Assembly (NCBI RefSeq): GCF_000797465.1
Contig: NZ_JSWG01000006.1
Coordinates: forward strand, 371,048 to 435,047
DNA from: Psychroserpens jangbogonensis
Lineage (GTDB): Bacteria > Bacteroidota > Bacteroidia > Flavobacteriales > Flavobacteriaceae
Direction: 5' to 3'
Length of the DNA stretch: 64,000 nt
How positions within the stretch are numbered: the first letter of the stretch is position 1; each line of letters opens with the position of its first letter. The notes under the pieces are model-generated. The model had not been told where the DNA came from and searched no databases. It saw only the letters and a program-made list of their open reading frames with translations. Both the position numbers and the translations under genes were made by a program. Shown one piece after another: positions 1-7,713 of the stretch.

Positions 1-933
1 ATAATCTATTGCCGGAGAACCATATAGTTTTTCACCATCCTTTACGCGATGACCAATACCAGTTTGTGCTTGAACTTTTACATTGTTTCCAATAGTAAGA
101 TGACCTGCTACACCAACTTGACCTCCAATCAAACAGTTTTTACCAACTTTGGTAGAACCTGCAATGCCAGTTTGTGCAGCAATTACAGTATGCTCGCCAA
201 TTTCTACATTATGAGCAATTTGTATTTGATTATCTAATTTAACTCCTTTTCTAATAATTGTAGATCCCAGAGTAGCTCTGTCTATTGTAGTTGCAGATCC
301 AATATCAACATTATCTTCAATTATTACATTTCCTGTTTGCGGAATTTTTTTAAACTCCCCATTTTCATCTGGTGTAAAGCCAAAACCATCAGCTCCAATA
401 ATTGCACCACTATTAATAATACAATTATTACCTACTTCCGTTTCAGAGTATAATTTTACTCCAGAAAATATGGTGGTATTATTACCAATGGTAACATTAT
501 CTCCTATATAGGCATGTGGATATATTTTTACATTATCACCAAGTGTTACATTGTCTCCTAAATAAGAAAATGCTCCTAGATATACATTTTCACCATGAGA
601 TGCAGATTCCGATTTAAAACTTGGTTGCTCAATACCTACTTTATTGTTCTTTACTTGATTATAGTATTCTAAAAGTTGAGAAAACGATTTATAAGCATCA
701 TCTACTTTTATTAAAGTAGTACTTATGTCATGTTCTGGTTCAAATGTTTTATTTACAATAGTTATTGAAGCTTTTGTAGAATAAATATAAGATGTGTACT
801 TCGGATTAGCAAGAAAGGTTAAAGAGCCTTTAGTACCTTCTTCTATCTTTGAAAGCTTAGAAACTTCAACATCTGGATTACCTTCAATGTCTCCTTCTAA
901 GATTCCAGCTATTTGTTGTGCTGTAAACTTCAT
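1..933 (-). CDS. lpxD: UDP-3-O-acylglucosamine N-acyltransferase LpxD, C-terminus cut by window edge
   Basis: Transfers a 3-hydroxyacyl chain from ACP to the 2-amino group of UDP-3-O-acyl-glucosamine, the third step of lipid A synthesis, in the cytoplasm. Reading from ATG at 931-933, 311 codons are present before the left edge. The N-terminal uridine-binding domain (starts [14 protein letters not shown]) is followed by about 100 residues leading into a left-handed beta-helix made of hexapeptide repeats ([32 protein letters not shown]). The segment ADGFGF and the His in [10 protein letters not shown] sit where LpxD has its active site. The gene is the upstream neighbour of the HD hydrolase on the same strand with a 157-bp gap. 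Only the last part of the C-terminal helix region is missing. Confidence 0.95.
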   Translation of the reverse strand, partial: MKFTAQQIAGILEGDIEGNPDVEVSKLSKIEEGTKGSLTFLANPKYTSYIYSTKASITIVNKTFEPEHDISTTLIKVDDAYKSFSQLLEYYNQVKNNKVGIEQPSFKSESASHGENVYLGAFSYLGDNVTLGDNVKIYPHAYIGDNVTIGNNTTIFSGVKLYSETEVGNNCIINSGAIIGADGFGFTPDENGEFKKIPQTGNVIIEDNVDIGSATTIDRATLGSTIIRKGVKLDNQIQIAHNVEIGEHTVIAAQTGIAGSTKVGKNCLIGGQVGVAGHLTIGNNVKVQAQTGIGHRVKDGEKLYGSPAIDY

Positions 934-1090
934 TCTAGCAAAAATAGAAAAAATGTATCACATATTATGGTAGATTTTGAGTAGTTTATCTAACAGAAGC
1001 TAAAAGCAATACAAAAATGCTTGGTGAGATTAATTTTAATGGCAGTTTTGATTCATAAATTGGTGTTCATAATAAGCTTGCTTAAGTCAA

Positions 1091-2311
1091 TTAAGGCTTT
1101 GGATAACAGATATAATACTTAGTAACTGGTTTTGACAAAGCTTTTATACTAAACTGATCTGAGGCTTTAGTTATATCAACAACTTTTCCTGATTTTTGAA
1201 GAATCTTAATGGTTTGCATTTTAGATTGATATGCTTGATTTGAAATACTATCGATAAACACGAAATATTTTGCCTCTTCTTCAGAAATATTATGTTTTGC
1301 CATTAATTCATTAAGATGGTTCTCTAATAGCTTAGTTTTTATAGGTTTATTTTTTAGTTTGATTTTTAAGAGATTCCTATTAATAATCATTTCACACAAA
1401 TTACTAAGGACAAAATCATCGTGATATTGCCAGTCTTTCATTGCCGAAATAATATCAGTATCGTCTAGTTTTGAGAAGGTTTCTAAAGTTGTATCATCAA
1501 AATTAGCTAAAGACACTTCATTGTTTAAAAAATAATGCAATGCTCTACTTGATGGTAAATCCACACCTAAACTGGACAGCTCTTTTGCACGTTTGAGCAC
1601 TCTAGTTAATAATTGTTCGGCAACTAAACCTGTTTTATGTAGATAAACTTGCCAATACATAAAGCGTCTAGCGACAAGGAATTTTTCAACACTGTATATA
1701 CCTTTCTCTTCTATTACCAACCTATCGTTTTCTACATTAAGCATTGTAATTAAACGTTCACTGTTAACGTTTCCTTCTGCCACTCCTGTATAAAAACTAT
1801 CTCGTTTTAAATAATCTGAACGATCCATGTCTAACTGGCTAGAAATTAACTCACACAAAAACGGACGTTCATATTCTCCTTTAAAAATTTTAATAGCAAG
1901 CGTTAAACTTCCGTTAAATTCTTTATTCAGTTTTTCCATAAATAGCAATGAAATCTCTTCATGTGATACACCATTTACAATGCTATGTTCCATGGCATGA
2001 GAAAAAGGACCATGTCCAATATCGTGTAATAATATGGCAGAATACAAAGCATGTTCTTCATCTCCAGAAATCGTAACTCCTTTAAAACGAAGCACATTAA
2101 TGGCTTTTTGCATTAAATGCATACAACCTATTGCATGATGAAAACGTGTGTGATTTGCACCAGGATAAACTAAGTATGACAAACCCATTTGAGTAATACG
2201 ACGTAACCTTTGAAAGTATTTATGTTCAATTAAATCGAAAATTTGAGAACTCGGAATAGTAATAAATCCGTAAATTGGATCGTTAAAGATTTTAAGTTTG
2301 TTACTTGTCAT
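1091..2311 (-). CDS. HD-superfamily phosphohydrolase (dGTPase-like)
   Basis: A 406-residue HD-domain hydrolase of the SAMHD1/dGTPase-like group that is widespread in Bacteroidota. The N-terminus (KIFNDPIYGFITIP) is typical of the family. Metal ligands are visible as the His of NHTRFHHAIGCMH, the HD pair in LLHDIGHGPFSH (about residue 96) and the Asp in SQLDMDRSDYLKRD. The substrate is unknown; a nucleotide is likely by homology. Start: an in-frame TTG lies at 2314, but the ATG at 2309-2311 gives the usual N-terminus. The gene is divergent from porX with only 38 bp between start codons, so the two promoters must overlap each other's 5' regions. It lies downstream of porX in reverse orientation and upstream of lpxD, a common flavobacterial arrangement. 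Confidence 0.88.
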   Translation of the reverse strand: MTSNKLKIFNDPIYGFITIPSSQIFDLIEHKYFQRLRRITQMGLSYLVYPGANHTRFHHAIGCMHLMQKAINVLRFKGVTISGDEEHALYSAILLHDIGHGPFSHAMEHSIVNGVSHEEISLLFMEKLNKEFNGSLTLAIKIFKGEYERPFLCELISSQLDMDRSDYLKRDSFYTGVAEGNVNSERLITMLNVENDRLVIEEKGIYSVEKFLVARRFMYWQVYLHKTGLVAEQLLTRVLKRAKELSSLGVDLPSSRALHYFLNNEVSLANFDDTTLETFSKLDDTDIISAMKDWQYHDDFVLSNLCEMIINRNLLKIKLKNKPIKTKLLENHLNELMAKHNISEEEAKYFVFIDSISNQAYQSKMQTIKILQKSGKVVDITKASDQFSIKALSKPVTKYYICYPKP

Positions 2312-2340
2312 CAAACATTAAAGTTTACATTAATAATAAA

Positions 2341-2348
2341 CAAATATA
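2341..2348 (-). promoter_or_regulatory. Candidate -7 box TATATTTG for the HD hydrolase gene
   Basis: Read on the minus strand the octamer is TATATTTG, an exact fit to the Bacteroidota -7 consensus TAnnTTTG, 30 nt before the ATG at 2311. It nearly touches the porX start codon at 2350. No clear -33 TTTG was seen. Confidence 0.45.
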
Positions 2349-2349
2349 C

Positions 2350-3903
2350 ATGAACACTATAAATATCCTTTGGGTTGACGATGAAATCGATCTTTTAAAA
2401 CCGCATATCCTTTTTTTAGAAAAAAAACAATATAACGTTACAACTTGCCAAAGTGGTACAGAAGCTCTTGAAATTATTGATGATACTAATTTTGATATTG
2501 TTTTTTTAGACGAAAACATGCCAGGCTTGACAGGATTAGAAACGCTTAATGAAATTAAAGAAAGACGAGCTAATCTTCCTGTAGTGATGATTACAAAAAG
2601 TGAGGAAGAATATATTATGGAAGAAGCAATTGGCAATAAAATTGCCGATTACCTTATAAAACCAGTTAATCCGAATCAGATCTTGTTGAGTTTAAAGAAA
2701 AATTTAGACCACTCAAGACTGGTGTCTGAAAAAACAACCTCTAATTATCAGCAAGAATTCAGAAAAATAGCTATGGATTTATCTATGGTAAATACGTTTG
2801 AAGAATGGAGTGACCTTTATCAAAAACTTGTGTATTGGGAATTAAGACTTGAAGACATTGAGGATGTTGGAATGACTGAAATTTTAGAATCTCAGAAAAA
2901 TGAAGCTAATCATCAATTCGGAAGATTCATTGAAAAAAATTACGAAGATTGGTTTGATCATAAAAATGATGCTCCAACTCTATCACATACCTTATTTAAA
3001 GATAAAGTTGTCCCAGAATTAAGTGATAAACAACCAACACTTTTAGTCGTTATTGATAATTTAAGATATGACCAATGGAAAGCTTTTGAGCCTATTGTAA
3101 ACAATTACTATAAGAAAGCTTCTGAAGCTCCTTTTTACAGTATTCTACCAACAGCTACTCAGTATGCAAGAAATGCGATTTTCTCAGGATTAATGCCAAG
3201 TGACATGGAACGTCTACATCCTAAACTATGGAAAAATGATACTGATGATGGAGGAAAAAATCTTTTTGAAAATGAATTTTTACAAGGACAATTAAAACGT
3301 CTAGGTCTTCAAAATTTAAAAACCTCATACCATAAAATCACCAACCTTAGAGCTGGAAAGAAATTAGTTGAAAACTTTAAGAGCTTAAAAGATAATGACC
3401 TTTCTGTGATTGTTTACAATTTTGTAGATATGTTATCCCATTCTAAAACGGAAATGGATGTTGTTAAGGAATTAGCTTCCAATGACAAAGCATATCGCTC
3501 GTTAACTGTGAGTTGGTTTAAAAACTCTCCATTACTTGAAATGATTCAACAAGCTCAGCAATTAGGTTTTAAATTAATCTTAACAACTGATCATGGAACA
3601 ATTAACGTTAAGAACCCATCCAAAGTTATTGGAGACAGAGATACTAGTTTAAATTTGCGTTATAAAACAGGACGAAGTTTAACTTATGAAGACAAAGAAG
3701 TATTAGCTGTAAAAGATCCAAAAAGCATTTGTTTACCTAGCCTTACCATGAGCAGCTCATTTATTTTCGCAAAGAGTGATTACTTTTTGGCGTATCCAAA
3801 TAACTACAATCATTATGTAGGTTATTATAGAAATACCTACCAACATGGAGGCGTGTCTTTAGAGGAAATGATTATACCATTTGTGGTTATGAATCCGAAA
3901 TAA
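2350..3903 (+). CDS. porX: PorX, T9SS two-component response regulator with PglZ/alkaline-phosphatase-like effector domain
   Basis: PorX regulates the type IX secretion system, in Porphyromonas gingivalis together with the PorY kinase and the SigP sigma factor. This copy has 517 residues. The receiver domain (about 1-120) has the acidic pair D10/D11, phospho-acceptor D54 (VFLDENMPG), T82 and K104. A helical linker follows, then a PglZ-type alkaline-phosphatase superfamily domain from about residue 225, with D236-N237, T270, D360, H364 and D414-H415 at positions expected for zinc and phosphodiester hydrolysis. An in-frame TTG at 2305 would add 15 residues, but the ATG at 2350 gives the family N-terminus. 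It precedes tsaE. Its likely targets in this window include the T9SS cargo genes at 11079, 54747 and 55533. Confidence 0.95.
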   Translation: MNTINILWVDDEIDLLKPHILFLEKKQYNVTTCQSGTEALEIIDDTNFDIVFLDENMPGLTGLETLNEIKERRANLPVVMITKSEEEYIMEEAIGNKIADYLIKPVNPNQILLSLKKNLDHSRLVSEKTTSNYQQEFRKIAMDLSMVNTFEEWSDLYQKLVYWELRLEDIEDVGMTEILESQKNEANHQFGRFIEKNYEDWFDHKNDAPTLSHTLFKDKVVPELSDKQPTLLVVIDNLRYDQWKAFEPIVNNYYKKASEAPFYSILPTATQYARNAIFSGLMPSDMERLHPKLWKNDTDDGGKNLFENEFLQGQLKRLGLQNLKTSYHKITNLRAGKKLVENFKSLKDNDLSVIVYNFVDMLSHSKTEMDVVKELASNDKAYRSLTVSWFKNSPLLEMIQQAQQLGFKLILTTDHGTINVKNPSKVIGDRDTSLNLRYKTGRSLTYEDKEVLAVKDPKSICLPSLTMSSSFIFAKSDYFLAYPNNYNHYVGYYRNTYQHGGVSLEEMIIPFVVMNPK

Positions 3904-4033
3904 AATAGTCCATGTAATGCAAAAAAATCCGTTGAAATACACTTTTTTCTAGTTTTTCTCAAATTTTATGCTTATTATTGCCAATGAATTATGCTCGAAG
4001 TTCACTTTGAGTGTTATAATTTAGTATTAAACT

Positions 4034-4492
4034 GTGGAAATAAGCTATAACATAAACGAATTAGAGTCGGTAGCCACTAGGTTATTGGAACAAATCAATT
4101 CAAAAGTTGTTTTGTTTCATGGCACTATGGGAGTTGGTAAAACAACACTCATAAAAGCTATGGTTCATGCTTTAGGAAGCACAGACGATGCTACTAGTCC
4201 GACATTTTCTATAGTAAACGAGTACGAGTCTCCAAACGGAAACATCTTTCATTTCGATATGTATCGCATCGAAGATGAAATGGAAGCCTTAAATTTTGGT
4301 TTTGAAGACTATTTAAATTCAGACACAAATTGGTTGTTAATAGAATGGCCAGAAAACGTTGCAAACTTGCTTCCTGAAGATGTAAGTGAGATAACGATAA
4401 CAGATAAAGACAAGATCTCAAGAACCCTCAAATTGAGCCAAAACGAATTATTAACCCAAAAACCTGCTTATGAGCGCTGCAATATGCAGTAA
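4034..4492 (+). CDS. tsaE: tRNA threonylcarbamoyladenosine biosynthesis ATPase TsaE
   Basis: ATPase partner of TsaB and TsaD in making the t6A37 modification of ANN-decoding tRNAs. The P-loop GTMGVGKTTLIKAM is at about residues 30-43, followed by SPTFSIVNEY (switch-like) and LLIEWPENV. The start must be GTG at 4034: an in-frame TAA sits at 4028-4030, only two codons upstream, and no ATG fits the family N-terminus (EISYNINELESVA). At 152 residues it is slightly longer than the usual 135-140, with a polar C-terminal tail (LTQKPAYERCNMQ). It follows porX by 130 bp. Confidence 0.93.
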   Translation: MEISYNINELESVATRLLEQINSKVVLFHGTMGVGKTTLIKAMVHALGSTDDATSPTFSIVNEYESPNGNIFHFDMYRIEDEMEALNFGFEDYLNSDTNWLLIEWPENVANLLPEDVSEITITDKDKISRTLKLSQNELLTQKPAYERCNMQ

Positions 4493-4610
4493 TAAATAGA
4501 ACACCTTAGACCGCATAGTTACTAGCAAGTACGGAAAAACCGTAAGCATAAGACGATTAATAGAGTTGTTTTTAACACTCGTTTAACTGTTTAAAAGTGT
4601 ACTCTCGAAG

Positions 4611-4618
4611 TATATTTG
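4611..4618 (+). promoter_or_regulatory. Candidate -7 box TATATTTG for the small secreted peptide gene
   Basis: Exact match to TAnnTTTG, 28 nt before the ATG at 4647, which would put the transcription start near 4623. It supports the 47-residue ORF downstream being a gene with its own promoter. No convincing -33 element was seen. Confidence 0.5.
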
Positions 4619-4646
4619 AACAATTAATTAATTAATCCCTTATATT

Positions 4647-4790
4647 ATGAAAACAAAAAAGTATGTACTAGCACTAGCGATTTTCGGAGGCATGTTATTT
4701 ACAGCTCACGCAACTGATTTAATCAATCTAGATGGACAATTCAAAACAGAAATTGACAAAAAGAAAGTTAAAAAATCACCTAACGGATAG
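4647..4790 (+). CDS. Small secreted peptide, 47 residues, unknown function
   Basis: Not recognised as a named family. The ORF starts at ATG 4647 and stops at TAG 4788-4790. It begins MKTKKYVLALAIFGGMLFTAHA, a textbook Sec signal peptide with predicted cleavage after THA/TAHA near residue 22. The remaining mature peptide of about 25 residues is strongly basic at its end (TEIDKKKVKKSPNG). A good -7 box lies 28 nt upstream. Its last 59 bases overlap the 5' end of the membrane-protein gene starting at 4732 in another frame, which suggests translational coupling. The mature peptide could be a signalling or antimicrobial peptide, or a short leader. Coding is likely because of the signal peptide and promoter; function is open. 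Confidence 0.62.
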   Translation: MKTKKYVLALAIFGGMLFTAHATDLINLDGQFKTEIDKKKVKKSPNG

Positions 4791-5286
4791 GAATTTTAAT
4801 ACTAAAAGTATTGTAAATGGGAGTTTTATAGGCGTATTGATCGCTTTAACTCCCATTTTCTTTTATTCATATGTTTATGTTCCTGAATCAAAAGTTTGGG
4901 AAACTTTCCTTTTTACCTATGACAGTGGTTATTATGATGATGCCAGCACAAGTGTTTGGATGATTTTAACAAAAACAACTCCATTGATACTTCTGTTTAT
5001 TTGGTTTTTCACATGTCGTCATTGGTGGTACCATGCAGTATTAGTGCCAATTTCTATGTATATCTATCAATTAATTGGAACCGTAAATGCCGATACTCAA
5101 TTCTTTGATAATTTTGATTTATTATATATTGTTCCGGTAATGGCAGTTATTATTCCTTCCATCTATTTAATAAGAGCAAGAATGTTTGACAAAATTCATA
5201 CTGCTGATAAAACTTTGCAAGAATTAGAAGAAGAATTTATGCTCAAACCTACCTCCTTGTTAGGTAAAGTGCGACAATATTTCTAA
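4732..5286 (+). CDS. Four-helix membrane protein, paralogue of the genes at 8077 and 8691
   Basis: A 184-residue inner-membrane protein of no named family. Four hydrophobic helices lie at about residues 27-50, 74-95, 99-120 and 129-150, followed by a short charged C-terminal helix (LQELEEEFMLKPTS). Between helices 2 and 3 it carries WFFTCRHWW, which aligns with WYISCIHKW and WYLTCEYWW in the proteins at 8077 and 8691. All three also have a [IV]PE/N segment after helix 1. No later in-frame ATG precedes helix 1, so ATG 4732, inside the upstream peptide gene, is taken as start. It ends at a hairpin terminator shared with the convergent mini-protein operon. Function unknown. Confidence 0.8.
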   Translation: MDNSKQKLTKRKLKNHLTDRNFNTKSIVNGSFIGVLIALTPIFFYSYVYVPESKVWETFLFTYDSGYYDDASTSVWMILTKTTPLILLFIWFFTCRHWWYHAVLVPISMYIYQLIGTVNADTQFFDNFDLLYIVPVMAVIIPSIYLIRARMFDKIHTADKTLQELEEEFMLKPTSLLGKVRQYF

Positions 5287-5302
5287 CTCATAATAAATTT
5301 AA

Positions 5303-5340
5303 AACAAAAACACAGCTATATTATAGCTGTGTTTTTTGTT
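5303..5340. terminator. Bidirectional hairpin terminator
   Basis: A long inverted repeat, AACAAAAACACAGCTATA facing TTATAGCTGTGTTTTTTG, is flanked by A and T tracts. It lies between the convergent genes ending at 5286 (plus) and 5342 (minus) and can serve both. Confidence 0.8.
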
Positions 5341-5341
5341 T

Positions 5342-5521
5342 TCACTCAAGTGTGTTTTTATTTTCTAATGCTTTAATCTTCAACTTAAGATATTTCATTA
5401 GTCTTAAATAGAGTCTCACCAAGGCAACACAAGCGATTATGACTAACAAGGCATTCAAATACCACAAAAACTGCATTGTATAATAAACACTTCCAAAATC
5501 TTGATCTGTTACTATTTCCAT
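5342..5521 (-). CDS. Single-helix membrane mini-protein, 59 residues
   Basis: Runs from ATG at 5519-5521 to TGA at 5342-5344, with no named family. A short acidic N-terminus (MEIVTDQDFGS) is followed by one transmembrane helix at about residues 18-38 (FLWYLNALLVIIACVALV). A basic amphipathic tail VRLYLRLMKYLKLKIKALE follows. It is clearly paralogous to the broken ORF at 5534-5710: both have an F-G-S segment before the helix and the tail pattern VRLYLRLMK-[YF]-LKL. It resembles the 56-residue protein at 5813 in size and topology. It is the last gene of a probable operon running from the lipoprotein at 7421 down to the terminator at 5303-5340. Too small for most gene finders; the coding claim rests on the paralogy. 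Confidence 0.7.
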   Translation of the reverse strand: MEIVTDQDFGSVYYTMQFLWYLNALLVIIACVALVRLYLRLMKYLKLKIKALENKNTLE

Positions 5522-5533
5522 AATATATTCTCT

Positions 5534-5710
5534 TTAATTATTGCTTTTTAGTTCTAACTTCTTTATCATCAATTTAAGAAATTTCATTAGTCTTAAGTAA
5601 AGGCGAACAATAACTACAGTAATTACTAAGGTCAATAAAAGGATTACAAACTGCTAAATCTGCATAATTGTACTAATTGATCCAAAACCGTCGTTTAACG
5701 TTGTTTCCAC
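5534..5710 (-). pseudogene. Paralogue of the 59-residue mini-protein interrupted by an in-frame TAG
   Basis: Starting from GTG at 5708-5710 (an in-frame TAA directly precedes it), the frame reads VETTLNDGFGSISTIMQI, then TAG at 5654-5656, then 39 codons with a transmembrane helix and the tail VRLYLRLMKFLKLMIKKLE before TAA at 5534-5536. The stop aligns with the Trp of the WQFVL segment in the 5813 paralogue (here stop-QFVIL), so one change, TGG to TAG, explains it. The rest of the frame is intact, so the event is recent, or the codon is read through, or translation restarts inside. No other frame shows coding likeness. Confidence 0.68.
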
Positions 5711-5812
5711 TTAATATTATTTTTATAACTGATTACTTTTGATTTTTGATATCAAATTGCACAGGATTACAACTAATATAAAATGCTAAACTTTATTAAG
5801 ATTTAAAATAGA

Positions 5813-5983
5813 CTATTTGTTTTTCTCCTCTAATAATCTTGTTAAATACTTCGTTTTTAGGTCAATTAGTTTACTGATTTTTTTGTAAAATTTGATAAGA
5901 AAAATCACTATTAGTATAACAGCAGATATTAATACAAATTGCCAAATTACTAATGCTACACTTATCACTTCTATATCTTTCAT
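5813..5983 (-). CDS. Single-helix membrane mini-protein, 56 residues
   Basis: Runs from ATG at 5981-5983 to TAG at 5813-5815. The sequence begins MKDIEVISVALVIWQFVLIS. One hydrophobic helix spans about residues 7-31, and a highly basic tail (KFYKKISKLIDLKTKYLTRL) follows. It shares the WQFVL segment and the helix-plus-basic-tail layout with the two mini-ORFs downstream. It begins 16 bp after the stop of the lipoprotein gene on the same strand, so co-transcription is likely. Topology would place the tail in the cytoplasm if the acidic N-terminus is outside. Possible roles are a toxin-like or modulator peptide, or a small subunit for the lipoprotein; nothing in the sequence decides between them. 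Confidence 0.68.
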   Translation of the reverse strand: MKDIEVISVALVIWQFVLISAVILIVIFLIKFYKKISKLIDLKTKYLTRLLEEKNK

Positions 5984-5999
5984 AATAAAATTTATTAAG

Positions 6000-7421
6000 T
6001 TAATCTACTGCTAATATATACATGTCGATATTTTCACCTGTTTGGTTATCTAATTCTACTACTATTATCCAACCCTCAGTATACCCAATATTAAATCCAT
6101 CTATAGTTACTCCAATGATGAATTGTCCATCAATTCTAACTATAGTTGTTGTTTCATTAGTAATATATTCATAAGAATTCTGTTCCCATTCTAAAAAAGG
6201 TGTAACACCTGAAACAAATGATGTGACTTCTTCTATTTCATATTCGTTTTCTAATAGAGAACCTGGATCATCCAAAACACTTGTTACATGAGCATTTAGA
6301 TAAACTGGTATAACTATTCCATTTGTAAATTTTCCTTTAAATTTAGTTGTTTTAGTTCCATCAGAATTAGTGGAAACCTCAAATTCGTCTTGAATAAATG
6401 AAGATACAAAATCTTCTAAAAATAAATCTAACTCATTTACTGAATTAAAATGTAATGTTTCATTAGAATCTAAAGTTTCATCAAACACAAAAGAGTCATT
6501 TTCATCTAATATTTGATTTAATTCATTTGATAACAAATACATATCAGTATTTATTTCAAACCCAGTATTATCATTAGGTGTACAACTTGAATTTATTCCT
6601 TCAATTGGGACATCATTAATAATCGTAGTTCCCGTAGAATTGCAATCGTAATTATTATTACTTCCTCCATTTTGATTGTTATTCCCATCATTAGTTCCAT
6701 TTGTACTTCCACCTCCACTTGACCAAACTGTATGGCAGGTTTCAACAGTTTCATAACTTAAATTCCCGGTACAGTTTGCTCCCCAAGGATGCATTTGCCC
6801 TCCATAATCGCAAGATGGAACAGTAGAAAAAACACAAACTTCAATAAAACCACCAACTCTAGAAGCACTTGATGAATCCGTATCTTCTTCTTTAGTCGTC
6901 CAAATAATTTCTCTTTCTAAAGAGTATTTTGTAATCTCACCTTGAAAATTAGATAGATTAAAATACCAATCACCTTCTGGAGTAAAATTCGACGGGTTAG
7001 AATACCAGTCTTCATCTGGTTCATAACTTAGAATATAAGCAATGTAACCTTCAAGAGTTTCTAACACATATAAGTTTTCAATAAGAGTTGTTTCATCATC
7101 ATTCAAAATTTTAAATGTATAGGTCGAATATCCATTCTCATCTGTTATTTGAATGACGTGATCTGTATCCATATTTTCAACTAACACAAAATCACTTACA
7201 TTTCTAGAGAAACTTGAGTATTTTGGAGTGATTTGCATAATATTATCTACAACAGGTTGCAATTCATTCATAGCATTAAGTGAAACTACTTTATATGAAA
7301 ATTTGTTTTTATTAGTATTCTCAAAAGCAATTGGGTCATTCTTTTCACAGTTTGTGAATAAATGGAATACAACACTGAATAAAAACACTATTTTGATTGA
7401 TTTGCTGAGTCTTTGTCTCAT
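6000..7421 (-). CDS. Large Cys-containing surface-type lipoprotein, unknown function
   Basis: A 473-residue predicted lipoprotein: signal peptide with lipobox LFTNC, lipid-anchored Cys25, followed by EKND. It resembles a poorly characterised, often multicopy flavobacterial family with N-terminal segments like STYTFKI ... LIENLYVLET ... YIAYILSYEP. A central Cys-rich stretch (EVCVFSTVPSCDYGG ... GANCTGN ... VETCHTVW) is followed by a low-complexity Gly/Asn/Ser linker of about 40 residues. The acidic C-terminal domain of about 200 residues ends IIVVELDNQTGENIDMYILAVD. Conserved Cys pairs suggest disulphides outside the cytoplasm. It heads a likely operon with three mini-proteins. The divergent regulator gene at 7714 lies across an intergenic region with repeated CAAAGTC boxes. 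No enzymatic motif was seen. Confidence 0.82.
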   Translation of the reverse strand: MRQRLSKSIKIVFLFSVVFHLFTNCEKNDPIAFENTNKNKFSYKVVSLNAMNELQPVVDNIMQITPKYSSFSRNVSDFVLVENMDTDHVIQITDENGYSTYTFKILNDDETTLIENLYVLETLEGYIAYILSYEPDEDWYSNPSNFTPEGDWYFNLSNFQGEITKYSLEREIIWTTKEEDTDSSSASRVGGFIEVCVFSTVPSCDYGGQMHPWGANCTGNLSYETVETCHTVWSSGGGSTNGTNDGNNNQNGGSNNNYDCNSTGTTIINDVPIEGINSSCTPNDNTGFEINTDMYLLSNELNQILDENDSFVFDETLDSNETLHFNSVNELDLFLEDFVSSFIQDEFEVSTNSDGTKTTKFKGKFTNGIVIPVYLNAHVTSVLDDPGSLLENEYEIEEVTSFVSGVTPFLEWEQNSYEYITNETTTIVRIDGQFIIGVTIDGFNIGYTEGWIIVVELDNQTGENIDMYILAVD

Positions 7422-7473
7422 AATTTCTAAAATTTACACCTATTTAAATAGGTTGGTTAATTATTAAATTATC

Positions 7474-7582
7474 CAAAGTCTAAAAATTACAAAGTCACAA
7501 AATCTTTTACAAAGTCTAAATAAAAAACTAACGTTAGTTAATGAATTAATCCTTATATCAAAATTAAAATTGAATGACTTTG
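7474..7582. promoter_or_regulatory. Four CAAAGTC boxes in the divergent intergenic region (candidate operators)
   Basis: CAAAGTC occurs at 7474-7480, 7490-7496 and 7510-7516 in direct orientation, 16 and 20 bp apart. It occurs once inverted (GACTTTG) at 7576-7582. Two copies extend to TTACAAAGTC and the inverted one matches TTTTACAAAGTC. They lie between the lipoprotein gene (minus, start 7421) and the HTH gene (plus, start 7714), where a regulator would bind. On the minus strand two copies read TTAGACTTTG, close to a -7 box but with one extra base. Confidence 0.45.
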
Positions 7583-7658
7583 TAAAACCCAATTCAAAAG
7601 TTGATAAAGCAAATATAGAAAATATTCTACACAAATATGTTGTTTGATATAAAAAAAT

Positions 7659-7666
7659 TACATTTG
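7659..7666 (+). promoter_or_regulatory. Candidate -7 box TACATTTG for the HTH regulator gene
   Basis: Exact match to TAnnTTTG, 47 nt before the ATG at 7714. A TTTG lies at 7643-7646, but at 12 bp it is closer than the usual -33 spacing. The nearest CAAAGTC box ends 77 bp upstream. Confidence 0.45.
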
Positions 7667-7713
7667 TATAAATTATAGTTTATAATTTACTCAAAATTAA
7701 TCCCTATATAACT

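Noticed and set aside
4520..4560. Short hairpin TACGG-AAAAA-CCGTA after tsaE as a terminator
   Set aside because: Stem of five base pairs and no T tract downstream; too weak to call.
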